Assembly (NCBI GenBank): GCA_964598695.1
Contig: CAZRDB010000238.1
Coordinates: 1-6,730, forward strand
Length of the DNA: 6,730 nt
Direction of reading: 5' to 3'
From: CAZRDB01 sp964598695
GTDB taxonomy: Bacteria; Armatimonadota; Zipacnadia; UBA1398
Positions 1 to 6,170 of the stretch are shown here, piece after piece. The position numbers were made by a program, and so were the translations under genes. The notes under the pieces are model-generated. The model ran no database searches, was not told the DNA's origin, and was given only the letters and a program-made list of their open reading frames with translations. Positions within the stretch are counted from its first letter, which is position 1, and each line of letters starts with the position of its first letter.

Positions 1-874
1 CGGCGGGTGGCGTCGCGGCCGCCGCCGGGGCCTGCTGGCCGGCCGCCATCGACTGGGCCATGACCTGGCCGAGCGAGATGCCGGCGCCGAGACCCATGCC
101 CGCGCCGGCCATGCCGCCCGGCTGCTGGGCGGCGTCGCGTAGTGCCTGGGCGGCCTGGAACTGGGTGAACTCGCCCATGTCGCCGATGACCGACATGCTG
201 GTGCGCTGGTCGATCATCTTCTGGACTTCCTCGGGCGGCGTGATGGCGCCGATCGTGAAGTCGAGGACCTCGATGCCGTACTTCTGGAAGTCGCCGAGCA
301 CGCGGTTCTTCACCGCGATCGCGAGTTCGTCGTAGAACATCGGCAGGTCGAGGATCGACTTCTTCAGCTCGCCGAGGGTGTCGATGATCCGGGTGAGGAT
401 GAACTCCCGCATCCAGCCGTTGAGCGCCTCGCGCTCGTAGGTCCCCTGCGCGCCGCAGATCTCGCCGACGAAGGGGCGCGGGTCGGCCACGCGCATCGAG
501 AACGTTCCGAAGGCGCGCAGGCGGACCATCTTCAGCTCGGGATCGCGGAAGATGACCGGCTGGGGCGTGCCCCACTTCATGTCCATGAAGGTGCGGGCGC
601 TCGTGAAGTAGACCTCGGCCGTGAACGGCGTGTTGCCGCTCGTGGCGAGGTTGATCAAGCTCGCGAGGAGCGGGATGTTGGCCGTCTCGAGCGTGTACCG
701 GCCCGGTCCGAAGACATCGAGCGCCCGGCCGTCGCGCATGAAGATCGCTTGCTGGCCCTCACGGACGATGAGCTGCGAGCCGAGTCGGAAGTCCCCGGCG
801 CCGTACTGCGGAACGCGGTGGACGACCTCCGCCCCGGTATCGTCGGTCCACTCGATCACGTCGATGATCCGCAT
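1..874 (-). CDS. SPFH-domain protein, YdjI/COG4260-like (3' end cut by window)
   Basis: The 291 visible codons resemble the bacterial SPFH (stomatin/prohibitin/flotillin) proteins often called YdjI-like or 'virion core protein'-like. Early landmarks are GQQAIFMRDGRALDVFGPGRY (residues ~40-60), then TLETANIPLL and TPFTAEVYF (61-90), KWGTPQPVIFRDPELKMVRL (100-119) and an SPFH core running to about residue 225. After residue 250 the protein becomes Gly/Met/Ala/Gln-rich and then Ala/Pro-rich. In this family such a linker normally leads to a C-terminal zinc ribbon, which would lie beyond position 1 and is not seen. There is no N-terminal signal peptide or obvious membrane segment. Family members are thought to form membrane-associated scaffolds; B. 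subtilis YdjI works with the PspA envelope-stress protein. ATG at 874 has a good ribosome site 6 nt upstream. The gene lies 29 bp after the helical protein, so they are probably cotranscribed. The family call is secure; its role here is inferred. Confidence 0.88.
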   Translation of the reverse strand, partial: MRIIDVIEWTDDTGAEVVHRVPQYGAGDFRLGSQLIVREGQQAIFMRDGRALDVFGPGRYTLETANIPLLASLINLATSGNTPFTAEVYFTSARTFMDMKWGTPQPVIFRDPELKMVRLRAFGTFSMRVADPRPFVGEICGAQGTYEREALNGWMREFILTRIIDTLGELKKSILDLPMFYDELAIAVKNRVLGDFQKYGIEVLDFTIGAITPPEEVQKMIDQRTSMSVIGDMGEFTQFQAAQALRDAAQQPGGMAGAGMGLGAGISLGQVMAQSMAAGQQAPAAAATPPA

Positions 875-880
875 CGCGAC

Positions 881-887
881 TCTCCCT
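881..887 (-). promoter_or_regulatory. Ribosome binding site of the SPFH gene
   Basis: The minus strand reads AGGGAGA, then 6 nt, then the ATG at 874. This supports 874 as the start and translation independent of the upstream gene, although both lie in the same short interval. Confidence 0.7.
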
Positions 888-903
888 TTCACCCACCGGT
901 CGG

Positions 904-1425
904 TCAGGAAGCTCCCTGGGAGCCATCCAGCACGTACTCGCGTGCCCGCACCGCGGCGTCGTAGGTGCTGAGCGTGGTCTCGAGGGCCCGCAGCGCGGCC
1001 GCGATCTCGTCGTCGACCGCGGCGCTCGCCTTGGCGGCGCTGTCGACGACCGACTCGGCTGCCTCGAGCAGCGAGAGGTCGTGGTCGTAGACCGCCGCGA
1101 GCTGCTGCTCGCCGATTCCGACCGCGTCGAACAGGCCGGAGAAGCCATAGTCGGCATGCTCGATCTTGCCTTGCGTGGTCCGCAGGCGGTTGACGAGTCG
1201 GTCGGCCTCGCCCAGGTGGTCGAGCTTCAGCTCGCGCGAGAGCCGTCCGGAGAGGTCGGTGAGTTGGGCGATCGCGTCTCCCAGGCGCTGGGCGATCCGA
1301 TCGCGGAGGGCCTTGTCGGCGTTGCGGCGTGCGTCGCGGTCCATGTAGCCCTGGTAGCCGGGGATCTTGCCGGCGAGCCGGCGGAGGCGCTCCTGCAGGC
1401 TCTCGGGCTGCGGCAGATCGCTCAT
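904..1425 (-). CDS. Helical protein of unknown function, GYxGY motif, partner of the SPFH gene
   Basis: This encodes a 173-aa acidic/basic, soluble, almost entirely helical protein without signal peptide, membrane segment or cysteines. The N-terminal part carries KIPGYQGYMDRDARRNADK (residues 20-38), the middle carries YGFSGLFDAVGIGEQQL (93-109) followed by YDHDLSLLEAAESV, and the last third is an Ala-rich helix (about 128-160) that could form a coiled coil. I recall similar unnamed proteins in other bacteria with the same 'PGYxGY...RR.aDk.LR' and 'YG(Y/F)SG(L/F)FD' signatures, but I cannot put a database name on them. I chose ATG 1425 over the in-frame start at 1461 because a strong GAGAGGAG lies 7 nt upstream of it, and the extra 12 residues look unlike coding sequence. 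It sits 29 bp before the SPFH gene, in the same direction. A role as partner or adaptor of the SPFH scaffold is inference from adjacency. Confidence 0.8.
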   Translation of the reverse strand: MSDLPQPESLQERLRRLAGKIPGYQGYMDRDARRNADKALRDRIAQRLGDAIAQLTDLSGRLSRELKLDHLGEADRLVNRLRTTQGKIEHADYGFSGLFDAVGIGEQQLAAVYDHDLSLLEAAESVVDSAAKASAAVDDEIAAALRALETTLSTYDAAVRAREYVLDGSQGAS

Positions 1426-1432
1426 CGTGCAG

Positions 1433-1440
1433 CTCCTCTC
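1433..1440 (-). promoter_or_regulatory. Ribosome binding site that sets the start of the helical protein
   Basis: GAGAGGAG on the minus strand, 7 nt before the ATG at 1425. It would lie inside the coding region if the longer start at 1461 were used, so it argues for the shorter protein. Confidence 0.75.
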
Positions 1441-1495
1441 AGTCATCCCGCGCCATCCCACGTCTCTTCAGACGAGGCGCCGGGCCAAAGGTCGC

Positions 1496-2215
1496 TCAGG
1501 GAGCGGCCGCGGCCGGCAGGAAGATCCGCGCCGAGACGCCCCGCTCGAGCCCGGGGCTGGCCAGTTCGAGCCTGCCGCCGCACCCCGTGGCGACTCTCTC
1601 GGCGATGAACAGGCCGACGCCGGGGCCGCCGCCGTCGGGCCACGAGCTGTGGAAGGGCAGGCAGGCCGACTCGAGCTGCTCGGCGGTCATGCCGATCCCC
1701 TCGTCGACGATCGCCAGGCAGACCTCGCCGCCCTCCACCGTCGCGGAGAGCGAGGCGCGTCCGTCGGGGGCCGTGGCGCGCAGGGCGTTGGCGAGGCAGG
1801 CGCGGATGGCGACCGGCGCCTGCTGCGGGTCGGCCATGACCCAGACGCCCTCGCCGCCGTCTACGTCGAGGCGCACGAGGTCGGCCTCGGGCAGCATCCG
1901 CACCGCGCCCTCGATCAGGTCGCTGAGGAGCGAGACGCTGGGCGCGACCGGCGCGCGTCGGTAGGTGTGCTGGTAGTGGCCGAGGAGCTGGTCGCAGGTG
2001 CGGACGGCCTCGACGATCCGGTTCGAGCGGTCCTCGGTCTCCTGGATGACCTCCGGCGGGATGCCCGGCGCCATGCTGAGCTTCCACGCCATCATCTGCG
2101 CCTGGCCGAGGACCTTGGTCAGGTGGTTGCGGATGTCGTGGACCAGGACCTGAACCGACCCTCCCACACGGCGGAGGAGTTCCTGCTCTTGCTCCGACAG
2201 GTCCCTCTCGGTCAT
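1496..2215 (-). CDS. Soluble histidine kinase without a sensor domain
   Basis: This 239-aa protein consists only of a kinase core. The dimerisation helix carries the phospho-acceptor motif HDIRNHLTKVLG with the candidate histidine at residue 26. The ATPase domain follows: N-box ACLANALRATAPDG (N143), G1 box DEGIGMT (D171, G173, G175), F-box-like LPFHSSW (186-192) and G2 box DGGGPGVGLFIAE (194-206). All residues expected for ATP binding are present, so it should be active. No PAS, GAF, HAMP or membrane segment precedes the histidine; only about 20 residues do. It probably acts in the cytoplasm and would need a partner for signal input. No response regulator is encoded in the window, so its target is unknown. 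ATG 2215 has AGAGGA 9 nt upstream. It follows the lipoprotein gene by 36 bp and precedes the helical protein by 70 bp, the longest gap here. The C-terminus ends in an Ala/Pro tail. Confidence 0.88.
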   Translation of the reverse strand: MTERDLSEQEQELLRRVGGSVQVLVHDIRNHLTKVLGQAQMMAWKLSMAPGIPPEVIQETEDRSNRIVEAVRTCDQLLGHYQHTYRRAPVAPSVSLLSDLIEGAVRMLPEADLVRLDVDGGEGVWVMADPQQAPVAIRACLANALRATAPDGRASLSATVEGGEVCLAIVDEGIGMTAEQLESACLPFHSSWPDGGGPGVGLFIAERVATGCGGRLELASPGLERGVSARIFLPAAAAP

Positions 2216-2251
2216 CTCGGTACGTCCTCTCCGTGCCGGCGGCCGCGGCGC

Positions 2252-2713
2252 CTACCGCGCCGGGGGTTGCCCCGGGCGGGCCGCCGCGAGCACCTGGTAG
2301 CCGTCTTCCGTCTTCGCACAGGTCACCACCAGCACCGGCGCGCCGCCGGCGCTCAGGGTGACGGACGTGTCCTGCGCCGAAGCCTGCAGCTCGCCCTGGG
2401 CGGCCTTCATCGGGCCGACCAGCGCCTCCAGCTCGGTGGTCTTCTGCTCGCGCAGCTTCCCGACGATCTCGGAGCGCTGCCCCGGCGGGATCGAGCCCCA
2501 GTCCTCGTTCTGCGCCCTAGCCTCGGTGGTGTAGGCCCAGTACGCGGCCGCCACGTCCGGCTTGCCCTCCTGGAGAGCCTCGCCGAACTGCAACGCGGTC
2601 TCCTGCGGAGTGCTGCCCGTCGCCTGCTTGGGCGTCTTCGCGCCGCATCCGACCACGAGACAGGCGGCGACACACGCCGCGACTGCGAGCCCGATCGAAG
2701 GCCTCGGCTTCAC
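2252..2713 (-). CDS. Small lipoprotein of unknown function
   Basis: This is a 153-aa protein with a clear type II signal peptide: basic start (MKPRP), hydrophobic stretch (about residues 7-21) and lipobox VVGC with the lipidated cysteine at position 23. The mature part begins GAKTPKQATGSTPQETALQF and contains an acidic-rich helix, a predicted charged helix around SEIVGKLREQKTTELEALVG (81-100) and a short strand-rich C-terminus (SVTLSAGGAPVLVVTC, GYQVLAAA). The layout, one helix pair around 'tPqetalqFgeALqeGkpdvAaay' then a curled sheet, resembles DUF4878 or other NTF2-like lipoproteins, but that is a tentative fold guess. It starts with GTG, supported by AGGAAAGGA 8 nt upstream. It should be anchored to the inner or outer membrane on the periplasmic side. 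It lies 22 bp after the methyltransferase gene and 36 bp before the kinase. It could supply a signal to the sensorless kinase only indirectly, since the two are on opposite sides of the membrane. Confidence 0.82.
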   Translation of the reverse strand: MKPRPSIGLAVAACVAACLVVGCGAKTPKQATGSTPQETALQFGEALQEGKPDVAAAYWAYTTEARAQNEDWGSIPPGQRSEIVGKLREQKTTELEALVGPMKAAQGELQASAQDTSVTLSAGGAPVLVVTCAKTEDGYQVLAAARPGQPPAR

Positions 2714-2721
2714 GCGCCACG

Positions 2722-2730
2722 TCCTTTCCT
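2722..2730 (-). promoter_or_regulatory. Ribosome binding site of the lipoprotein gene (supports a GTG start)
   Basis: AGGAAAGGA on the minus strand, 8 nt before the GTG at 2713. It is within the 22-bp gap after the methyltransferase stop, and it supports the unusual start codon, which also places the signal peptide correctly. Confidence 0.65.
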
Positions 2731-2735
2731 GTCAC

Positions 2736-3533
2736 TCACAACTTCCGAGCCACGAAATGCGTTCGGGTGGATCGTGCGGTTGCACGGGCGAAGCTGTAGG
2801 CGTCGTAGGCGGCCTCGGTGCGGAAGCCGGCCTCGCGGAGGGCGGTGAGCACCTCTTCCTCGGTGTGGCCGCGCTGGACGTGGACCTCGCGGAAGGTCTG
2901 CGGGGGGTCGCAGTCGCGCCAGAGGAACTCCATCTCGATCGTGCTGAGGCGCGTCTCCGGGTCCCAGTGCGAGACCCAGTGGTAGTGAAGCAGCTCCGAC
3001 GGCGCGATGCGGCTCTGCGTGAACAGCTCCTCCTCGAGCGCGCGGATCGTGTTGAGGTCGAAGATGAACCAGCCGCCCGGGACGAGGGCGCGGTGGGCCG
3101 AGCGGAACGCGGCGAGGAGGCCCCCATCCCATGTGATGTTGTTGAGGCTGTCGAAGACGGAGACGACGGCGTCGAACCCGCCGTCGAACGGGAGCGCGCA
3201 GGCGTCCGCCACGATCACGGGGTAGTCGATCAGTGCCTCGGCCGCGTTGGCGACGGCGCCCCGGACCATCGCCTCCGAGAGGTCGGCGCCCACCATCGTG
3301 TAGCCCTTGCGGGCCAGCTCGAGCCCGAAGCGGCCGGTGCCGCAGCACAGATCGAGGACCAGCTCCGGCTCGGTGCGGCAGCGGAGGAACAGGCGGTCGA
3401 CGTAGTCGGCCCAATGGCGGTAGGGGACGGAACGCATGAGGTAGTCGTAGTAGGGAGCGACCGAGACGAACGCGTCCGCCTCAGGGCGCCCCCCGCCTAC
3501 CGAGGACGCCTCGCACACGCGATGCCGCACCAA
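2736..3533 (-). CDS. Class I SAM-dependent methyltransferase, substrate unknown
   Basis: This 265-aa protein is a Rossmann-fold methyltransferase. Motif I, the SAM-binding loop, is LVLDLCCGTGRFG (residues 58-70). It is followed by the acidic residue after strand 2 in GADLSEAM (D84), ADACALPF (D110), and FDAVVSVFDSLNNI (120-133), then the post-core LVPGGWFIFDLN (150-161). The preceding YYDYLMRSVPYRHWADYV (28-45) is typical of the 'methyltransferase domain 25/YqeM-like' group that acts on small molecules or tRNA wobble-like substrates; no motif fixes the substrate. It is unrelated to the neighbouring prmA apart from the shared fold. The conserved part begins near residue 22. Start is TTG 3533 or GTG 3530, both favoured by a strong GGAGGAG upstream, and both within the 3' end of prmA (37 or 34 bp overlap). 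Cotranslation with prmA is likely. The overlap and the neighbourhood give no clear clue to its pathway. Confidence 0.88.
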   Translation of the reverse strand: MVRHRVCEASSVGGGRPEADAFVSVAPYYDYLMRSVPYRHWADYVDRLFLRCRTEPELVLDLCCGTGRFGLELARKGYTMVGADLSEAMVRGAVANAAEALIDYPVIVADACALPFDGGFDAVVSVFDSLNNITWDGGLLAAFRSAHRALVPGGWFIFDLNTIRALEEELFTQSRIAPSELLHYHWVSHWDPETRLSTIEMEFLWRDCDPPQTFREVHVQRGHTEEEVLTALREAGFRTEAAYDAYSFARATARSTRTHFVARKL

Positions 3534-4384
3534 CCTTCCTGCTCCTCCACCAGGAGAAGCTCGAGGTCGGCGTTCGCCCGAAGCGGATCGAGGACCTCGT
3601 GCCGGCGCTCGGCGAGGATCCCGCTGCCGAGGAACACGCCGCCGTCACGGAGCGCGCCCGCGAAGCTCGGGAGCATCCGGGCCAGGATCGGGGGGGTGAT
3701 GTTCGCCACGATCACGTCGAACCCCCCTGCGGGCGGCTCGGGCACGCCGTCGTGGACCCGGGCGGCCACCCGGTCGGCGACGCCGTTGTCGGTGGCGTTG
3801 CGCTCCGTCGCCTCGATGGCCTGCGGGTCGATGTCGACGGCGTCGACCCGGCCGGCCCCGAGCAGCGCCGACGCGATCGAGAGGATCCCGGAGCCGCAGC
3901 CGACATCGGCGACGCGGCCGCCGGGTTCGACGTGGCGCTCGAGCAGCTCGAGCGCGAGCCGGGTCGAGACGTGGCTGCCGGTGCCGAAGGCGAGCCCCGG
4001 GTCGAGGTGGACGATCACGAGCGAGGGGTCGGCAGGCGCCTCGTGGCCCGAGGGGAGGATCAGGAGCCGCCGGCCCACGTGGATCGGCTGGGCGTGCTGG
4101 CGCCAGATCTCGGCCCAGTTCTGCTCCTCGATCCACTCGTCCCGCGCCAACGCGACCTCGGCCGGCGCTTCGACGTCGGCGAGGAACTCGGCCAGCTCCG
4201 CGCCCAGCCCGGCCACATCGAGGGCCTTGTCCTCGCAGTAGAAGGTCAGCCAGGCCGCGCCGTCGCGCAGCTCGGTCGACAAGCCGGTCTCCATTCGCTC
4301 GAACAGCCAGTTGCCGCCCACGTCGGCGGCGAGCGGGTCGACGCGGAAAGTCACGCAACGCCACTGGCGGGGGGGCTCAGCCAC
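3497..4384 (-). CDS. prmA: Ribosomal protein L11 methyltransferase
   Basis: PrmA methylates lysines and the N-terminus of ribosomal protein L11 using S-adenosylmethionine, in the cytoplasm; it is usually non-essential. This 295-aa protein has the usual family length. The N-terminal substrate-recognition domain (about 1-85) is followed by the linker NWAEIWRQHAQPIHVGRR (89-106). The family hallmark DPGLAFGTGSH occurs at 128-138, although the usual HPTT is HVST here. The catalytic domain has SAM motif VADVGCGSGILSI (158-170), DIDPQAIEATERNA (184-197) and the active-site region DVIVANITPP (223-232). Start is GTG 4384 with GGAGAG 11 nt upstream, and it overlaps the upstream polyferredoxin stop by 8 bp (GTGGCTGA), so translation is probably coupled. 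Its position after a redox protein is unusual; prmA often sits with dnaJ, rsmE or similar housekeeping genes. The assignment is firm; whether it still methylates L11 is assumed from the family. Confidence 0.93.
   Translation of the reverse strand: MAEPPRQWRCVTFRVDPLAADVGGNWLFERMETGLSTELRDGAAWLTFYCEDKALDVAGLGAELAEFLADVEAPAEVALARDEWIEEQNWAEIWRQHAQPIHVGRRLLILPSGHEAPADPSLVIVHLDPGLAFGTGSHVSTRLALELLERHVEPGGRVADVGCGSGILSIASALLGAGRVDAVDIDPQAIEATERNATDNGVADRVAARVHDGVPEPPAGGFDVIVANITPPILARMLPSFAGALRDGGVFLGSGILAERRHEVLDPLRANADLELLLVEEQEGWCGIACARRPR
3542..3548 (-). promoter_or_regulatory. Ribosome binding site deciding the methyltransferase start
   Basis: GGAGGAG on the minus strand lies inside the last codons of prmA, 8 nt before TTG 3533 and 11 nt before GTG 3530. 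It is the best Shine-Dalgarno in the window and explains how this gene is translated despite beginning inside its neighbour. A GTG at 3518 would be too far away. Confidence 0.75.
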
Positions 4385-6140
4385 GGCCGTGTCCGCTCTC
4401 CGTGCCTGCCTCCGACTCCGAGGCGGCCTCCATGCCCGGCTGGAACCGGCCCACGCTCCGAGGGAACGCCTCGTCCGCGCTCTGGCGCTGCGGCTCCATC
4501 GCGGAGCGACCCGTCCGGTCGTCGGGCGAGGGGCGCCGGAGACCGTCGGCGACCTCGCCGGGGCGGTGCGACAGCACCGGGCGCCTCTCGCCGCGGTTGG
4601 TGATCCGGATCGCCGCGGTGGGCTCGATCGGGCACTCGCGCTCGCACGAGCCGCAGCCGACGCAGAACTGCTCCATCACGAAGGGCCGCTGCATGCCATC
4701 GACCACGGGGGAGGCGATGGCGTCGTAGGGGCACTGCTCATCGCAGACACTGCACTTCTGGTTCTTGTACCAGGCCCGGCAGGTGTTGCGGTCGATCGTC
4801 GCGACGCCGATGAGCGCGGGGTTGTCGGTCAGGCGCGGGTTCTTGTCCTCGATCCGGATCGGCTGGATCGCGCCGGTCGGGCAGACCTCGGAGCAGGCGA
4901 CGCACTTCTCGCGACACTCGGCGATCCGGGGCACCACGATGGGTGTGAACAGGCCCTCGGCGCCGGCCTCGAAGAGCGCCGGCTGCAGGGTGTTGGTGGG
5001 GCAGACCTTCACGCACTCGTCGCAGCGCGTGCACAGCTCGAGGAACTGCTTCTCCGGCAGCGCGCCGGGCGGGCGCAGGCAGAAGGGGTGCTTCCAGCGG
5101 TCGTGCTTGCCGCCCATACGGCCGCTCCACGAGGCCTTCTGGGTCATGTACCAGGCGGCGCCGACGGTCAGCCCGCCCAGCACTCGCCGGCGGGAGAGCT
5201 GGTGGGTGCGGTCCATGCCGGGCTTCGTGACGCGCAGCGCGTGGCCGATCGGGAAGGAGACGACCTGTGGCGGGCAGCAGACCTCGCACTCGTAGCAGTC
5301 GATGCACTCACGAACGCGGTAGCGCCCGCCCTGGTCGTGGATGCAGCCCATCTTGCACTGGCGCTCGCAGCGGCCGCAGTGGGTGCAGCCGTCGGCGACG
5401 CGACGCCGGAGCAGCGGCGCGCGGGAGACGAGGCCGAGCAGCGCGCCGAGGGGACACAGGTAGCGGCACCAGAAGCGGCGCTGGAGAACGCTCAGGCCGA
5501 GGACGGTGACCAGCATCGCGAGGACGAGGCCGCCGCGCAGGGCGGTGCGGCGGTCGGTCGGCACGTCGATCCGAACCTTGGCGTGCTTGAGCAGCGGCTT
5601 GTACAGCGCCCCCTGCGCGTCTTTGACCGTGGTCTCGATCGGCGCGCCGACCCCGACGGTCGCGGAGCGATGGAGGAGGCTGATCGGGTCGAGCATCAAC
5701 AACGGCTGGTAGGTGAACAGGGCGCTGCCGAGCACCACGGCCAGGAGGAGGTACTTCACGGCGCGGAGCTTGTCGCTCTGCTCCTGGGGCCAGGTCCGGG
5801 GCGGCTTGCGGCGGTGGAGGAGCTTCTCGACGAGGTCGATGAGCGTGCCCATCGGGCAGAACCATCCGCAGTAGGCGCGTCCGAGGAGGATGGTCAGCAG
5901 CAGGACGACGGCGGCCGGCGCCACGACGGTCCAGACGACGGTCCGGCTCGCGAGCATCGTGGCCGAGGCGATCAGCGGGCTCGTCCGGAGGAAGAGGTCG
6001 GACGGGACCTGCGGCAGCACCGGGAACCCGGAGACCGTGCCGATGAAGAGCGCGACGAAGAGCGCGAAGCTCGCGAGCTGTACCAGTCGGCGCACGCCAC
6101 GCGTGGTGAACGCACGCTTCCTTCCGAGAGGGATGCGCAT
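4377..6140 (-). CDS. Membrane polyferredoxin, NapH-NapG-like fusion
   Basis: This 587-aa protein probably passes electrons through Fe-S clusters at the membrane. The NapH-like half has four likely membrane helices (about 19-37, 67-87, 128-146, 202-220), two CxxxCP motifs (C91/C95 in CGWFCP; C225/C229 in CRYLCP) and two 4Fe-4S sites (C252/255/258/262 and C279/282/285/289). A twin-arginine-like SRRRVLGGL at 316-324, followed by a short hydrophobic stretch, then begins a NapG-like half with four more clusters: C370/373/376/380, C409/413/416/420, C454/463/466/470 and C493/496/499/503. By homology the clusters before residue 316 are cytoplasmic; those after it would be periplasmic if the Tat segment is used. 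Residues ~515-587 are a polar, probably disordered tail (Pro, Arg, Ser, Gly). ATG 6140 has AGGAG unusually far upstream (13 nt, including C7). It lies 30 bp after the DUF362 gene. Partner enzyme and electron donor are unknown; maturation of NosR- or CcoG-type proteins is less likely. Confidence 0.9.
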   Translation of the reverse strand: MRIPLGRKRAFTTRGVRRLVQLASFALFVALFIGTVSGFPVLPQVPSDLFLRTSPLIASATMLASRTVVWTVVAPAAVVLLLTILLGRAYCGWFCPMGTLIDLVEKLLHRRKPPRTWPQEQSDKLRAVKYLLLAVVLGSALFTYQPLLMLDPISLLHRSATVGVGAPIETTVKDAQGALYKPLLKHAKVRIDVPTDRRTALRGGLVLAMLVTVLGLSVLQRRFWCRYLCPLGALLGLVSRAPLLRRRVADGCTHCGRCERQCKMGCIHDQGGRYRVRECIDCYECEVCCPPQVVSFPIGHALRVTKPGMDRTHQLSRRRVLGGLTVGAAWYMTQKASWSGRMGGKHDRWKHPFCLRPPGALPEKQFLELCTRCDECVKVCPTNTLQPALFEAGAEGLFTPIVVPRIAECREKCVACSEVCPTGAIQPIRIEDKNPRLTDNPALIGVATIDRNTCRAWYKNQKCSVCDEQCPYDAIASPVVDGMQRPFVMEQFCVGCGSCERECPIEPTAAIRITNRGERRPVLSHRPGEVADGLRRPSPDDRTGRSAMEPQRQSADEAFPRSVGRFQPGMEAASESEAGTESGHGRG

Positions 6141-6153
6141 GGGGGGGAACCGT

Positions 6154-6158
6154 CTCCT
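6154..6158 (-). promoter_or_regulatory. Distant ribosome binding site of the polyferredoxin gene
   Basis: The minus strand reads AGGAG, 13 nt before ATG 6140, with a run of seven C next to the start codon. The spacing is longer than the usual 5-9 nt, so translation may be weak or coupled to the DUF362 gene, whose stop is 30 bp upstream and in the same reading frame. Confidence 0.45.
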
Positions 6159-6170
6159 GCTGTCTCCGTG

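Noticed and set aside
1425..1461. Longer 185-aa version of the helical protein starting at 1461
   Set aside because: The strong ribosome site at 1433-1440 sits just before the ATG at 1425, and the extra 12 residues show no conservation-like pattern.
1461..1474. Hairpin CGTCT-CTTC-AGACG between the kinase and helical-protein genes as a terminator
   Set aside because: The stem is only 5 bp and no T-tract follows on the minus strand.
1426..1495. Possible promoter for the helical/SPFH pair in the 70-bp gap
   Set aside because: I found no convincing -35/-10 pair and no sigma-54 pattern; the gap may simply be spacer.
2236..2251. GC-rich palindrome (GCGGCCGC) between lipoprotein and kinase genes as a terminator or operator
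   Set aside because: It is a short self-complementary 8-mer with no loop or T-tract and is unremarkable at this GC content.
1367..4241. Long plus-strand open frames (493 and 559 codons) opposite the minus-strand genes
   Set aside because: They overlap well-supported genes with recognisable motifs, have repetitive Arg/Gly/Ala/Pro composition typical of antisense frames in high-GC DNA, and show no family signature.
4369..6147. Three runs of seven G/C (4369-4375 in early prmA, 3690-3696 later in prmA, 6141-6147 before the polyferredoxin start) as phase-variation tracts
   Set aside because: At this base composition several such runs are expected by chance in a window of this size, and seven is short for slippage-based switching.
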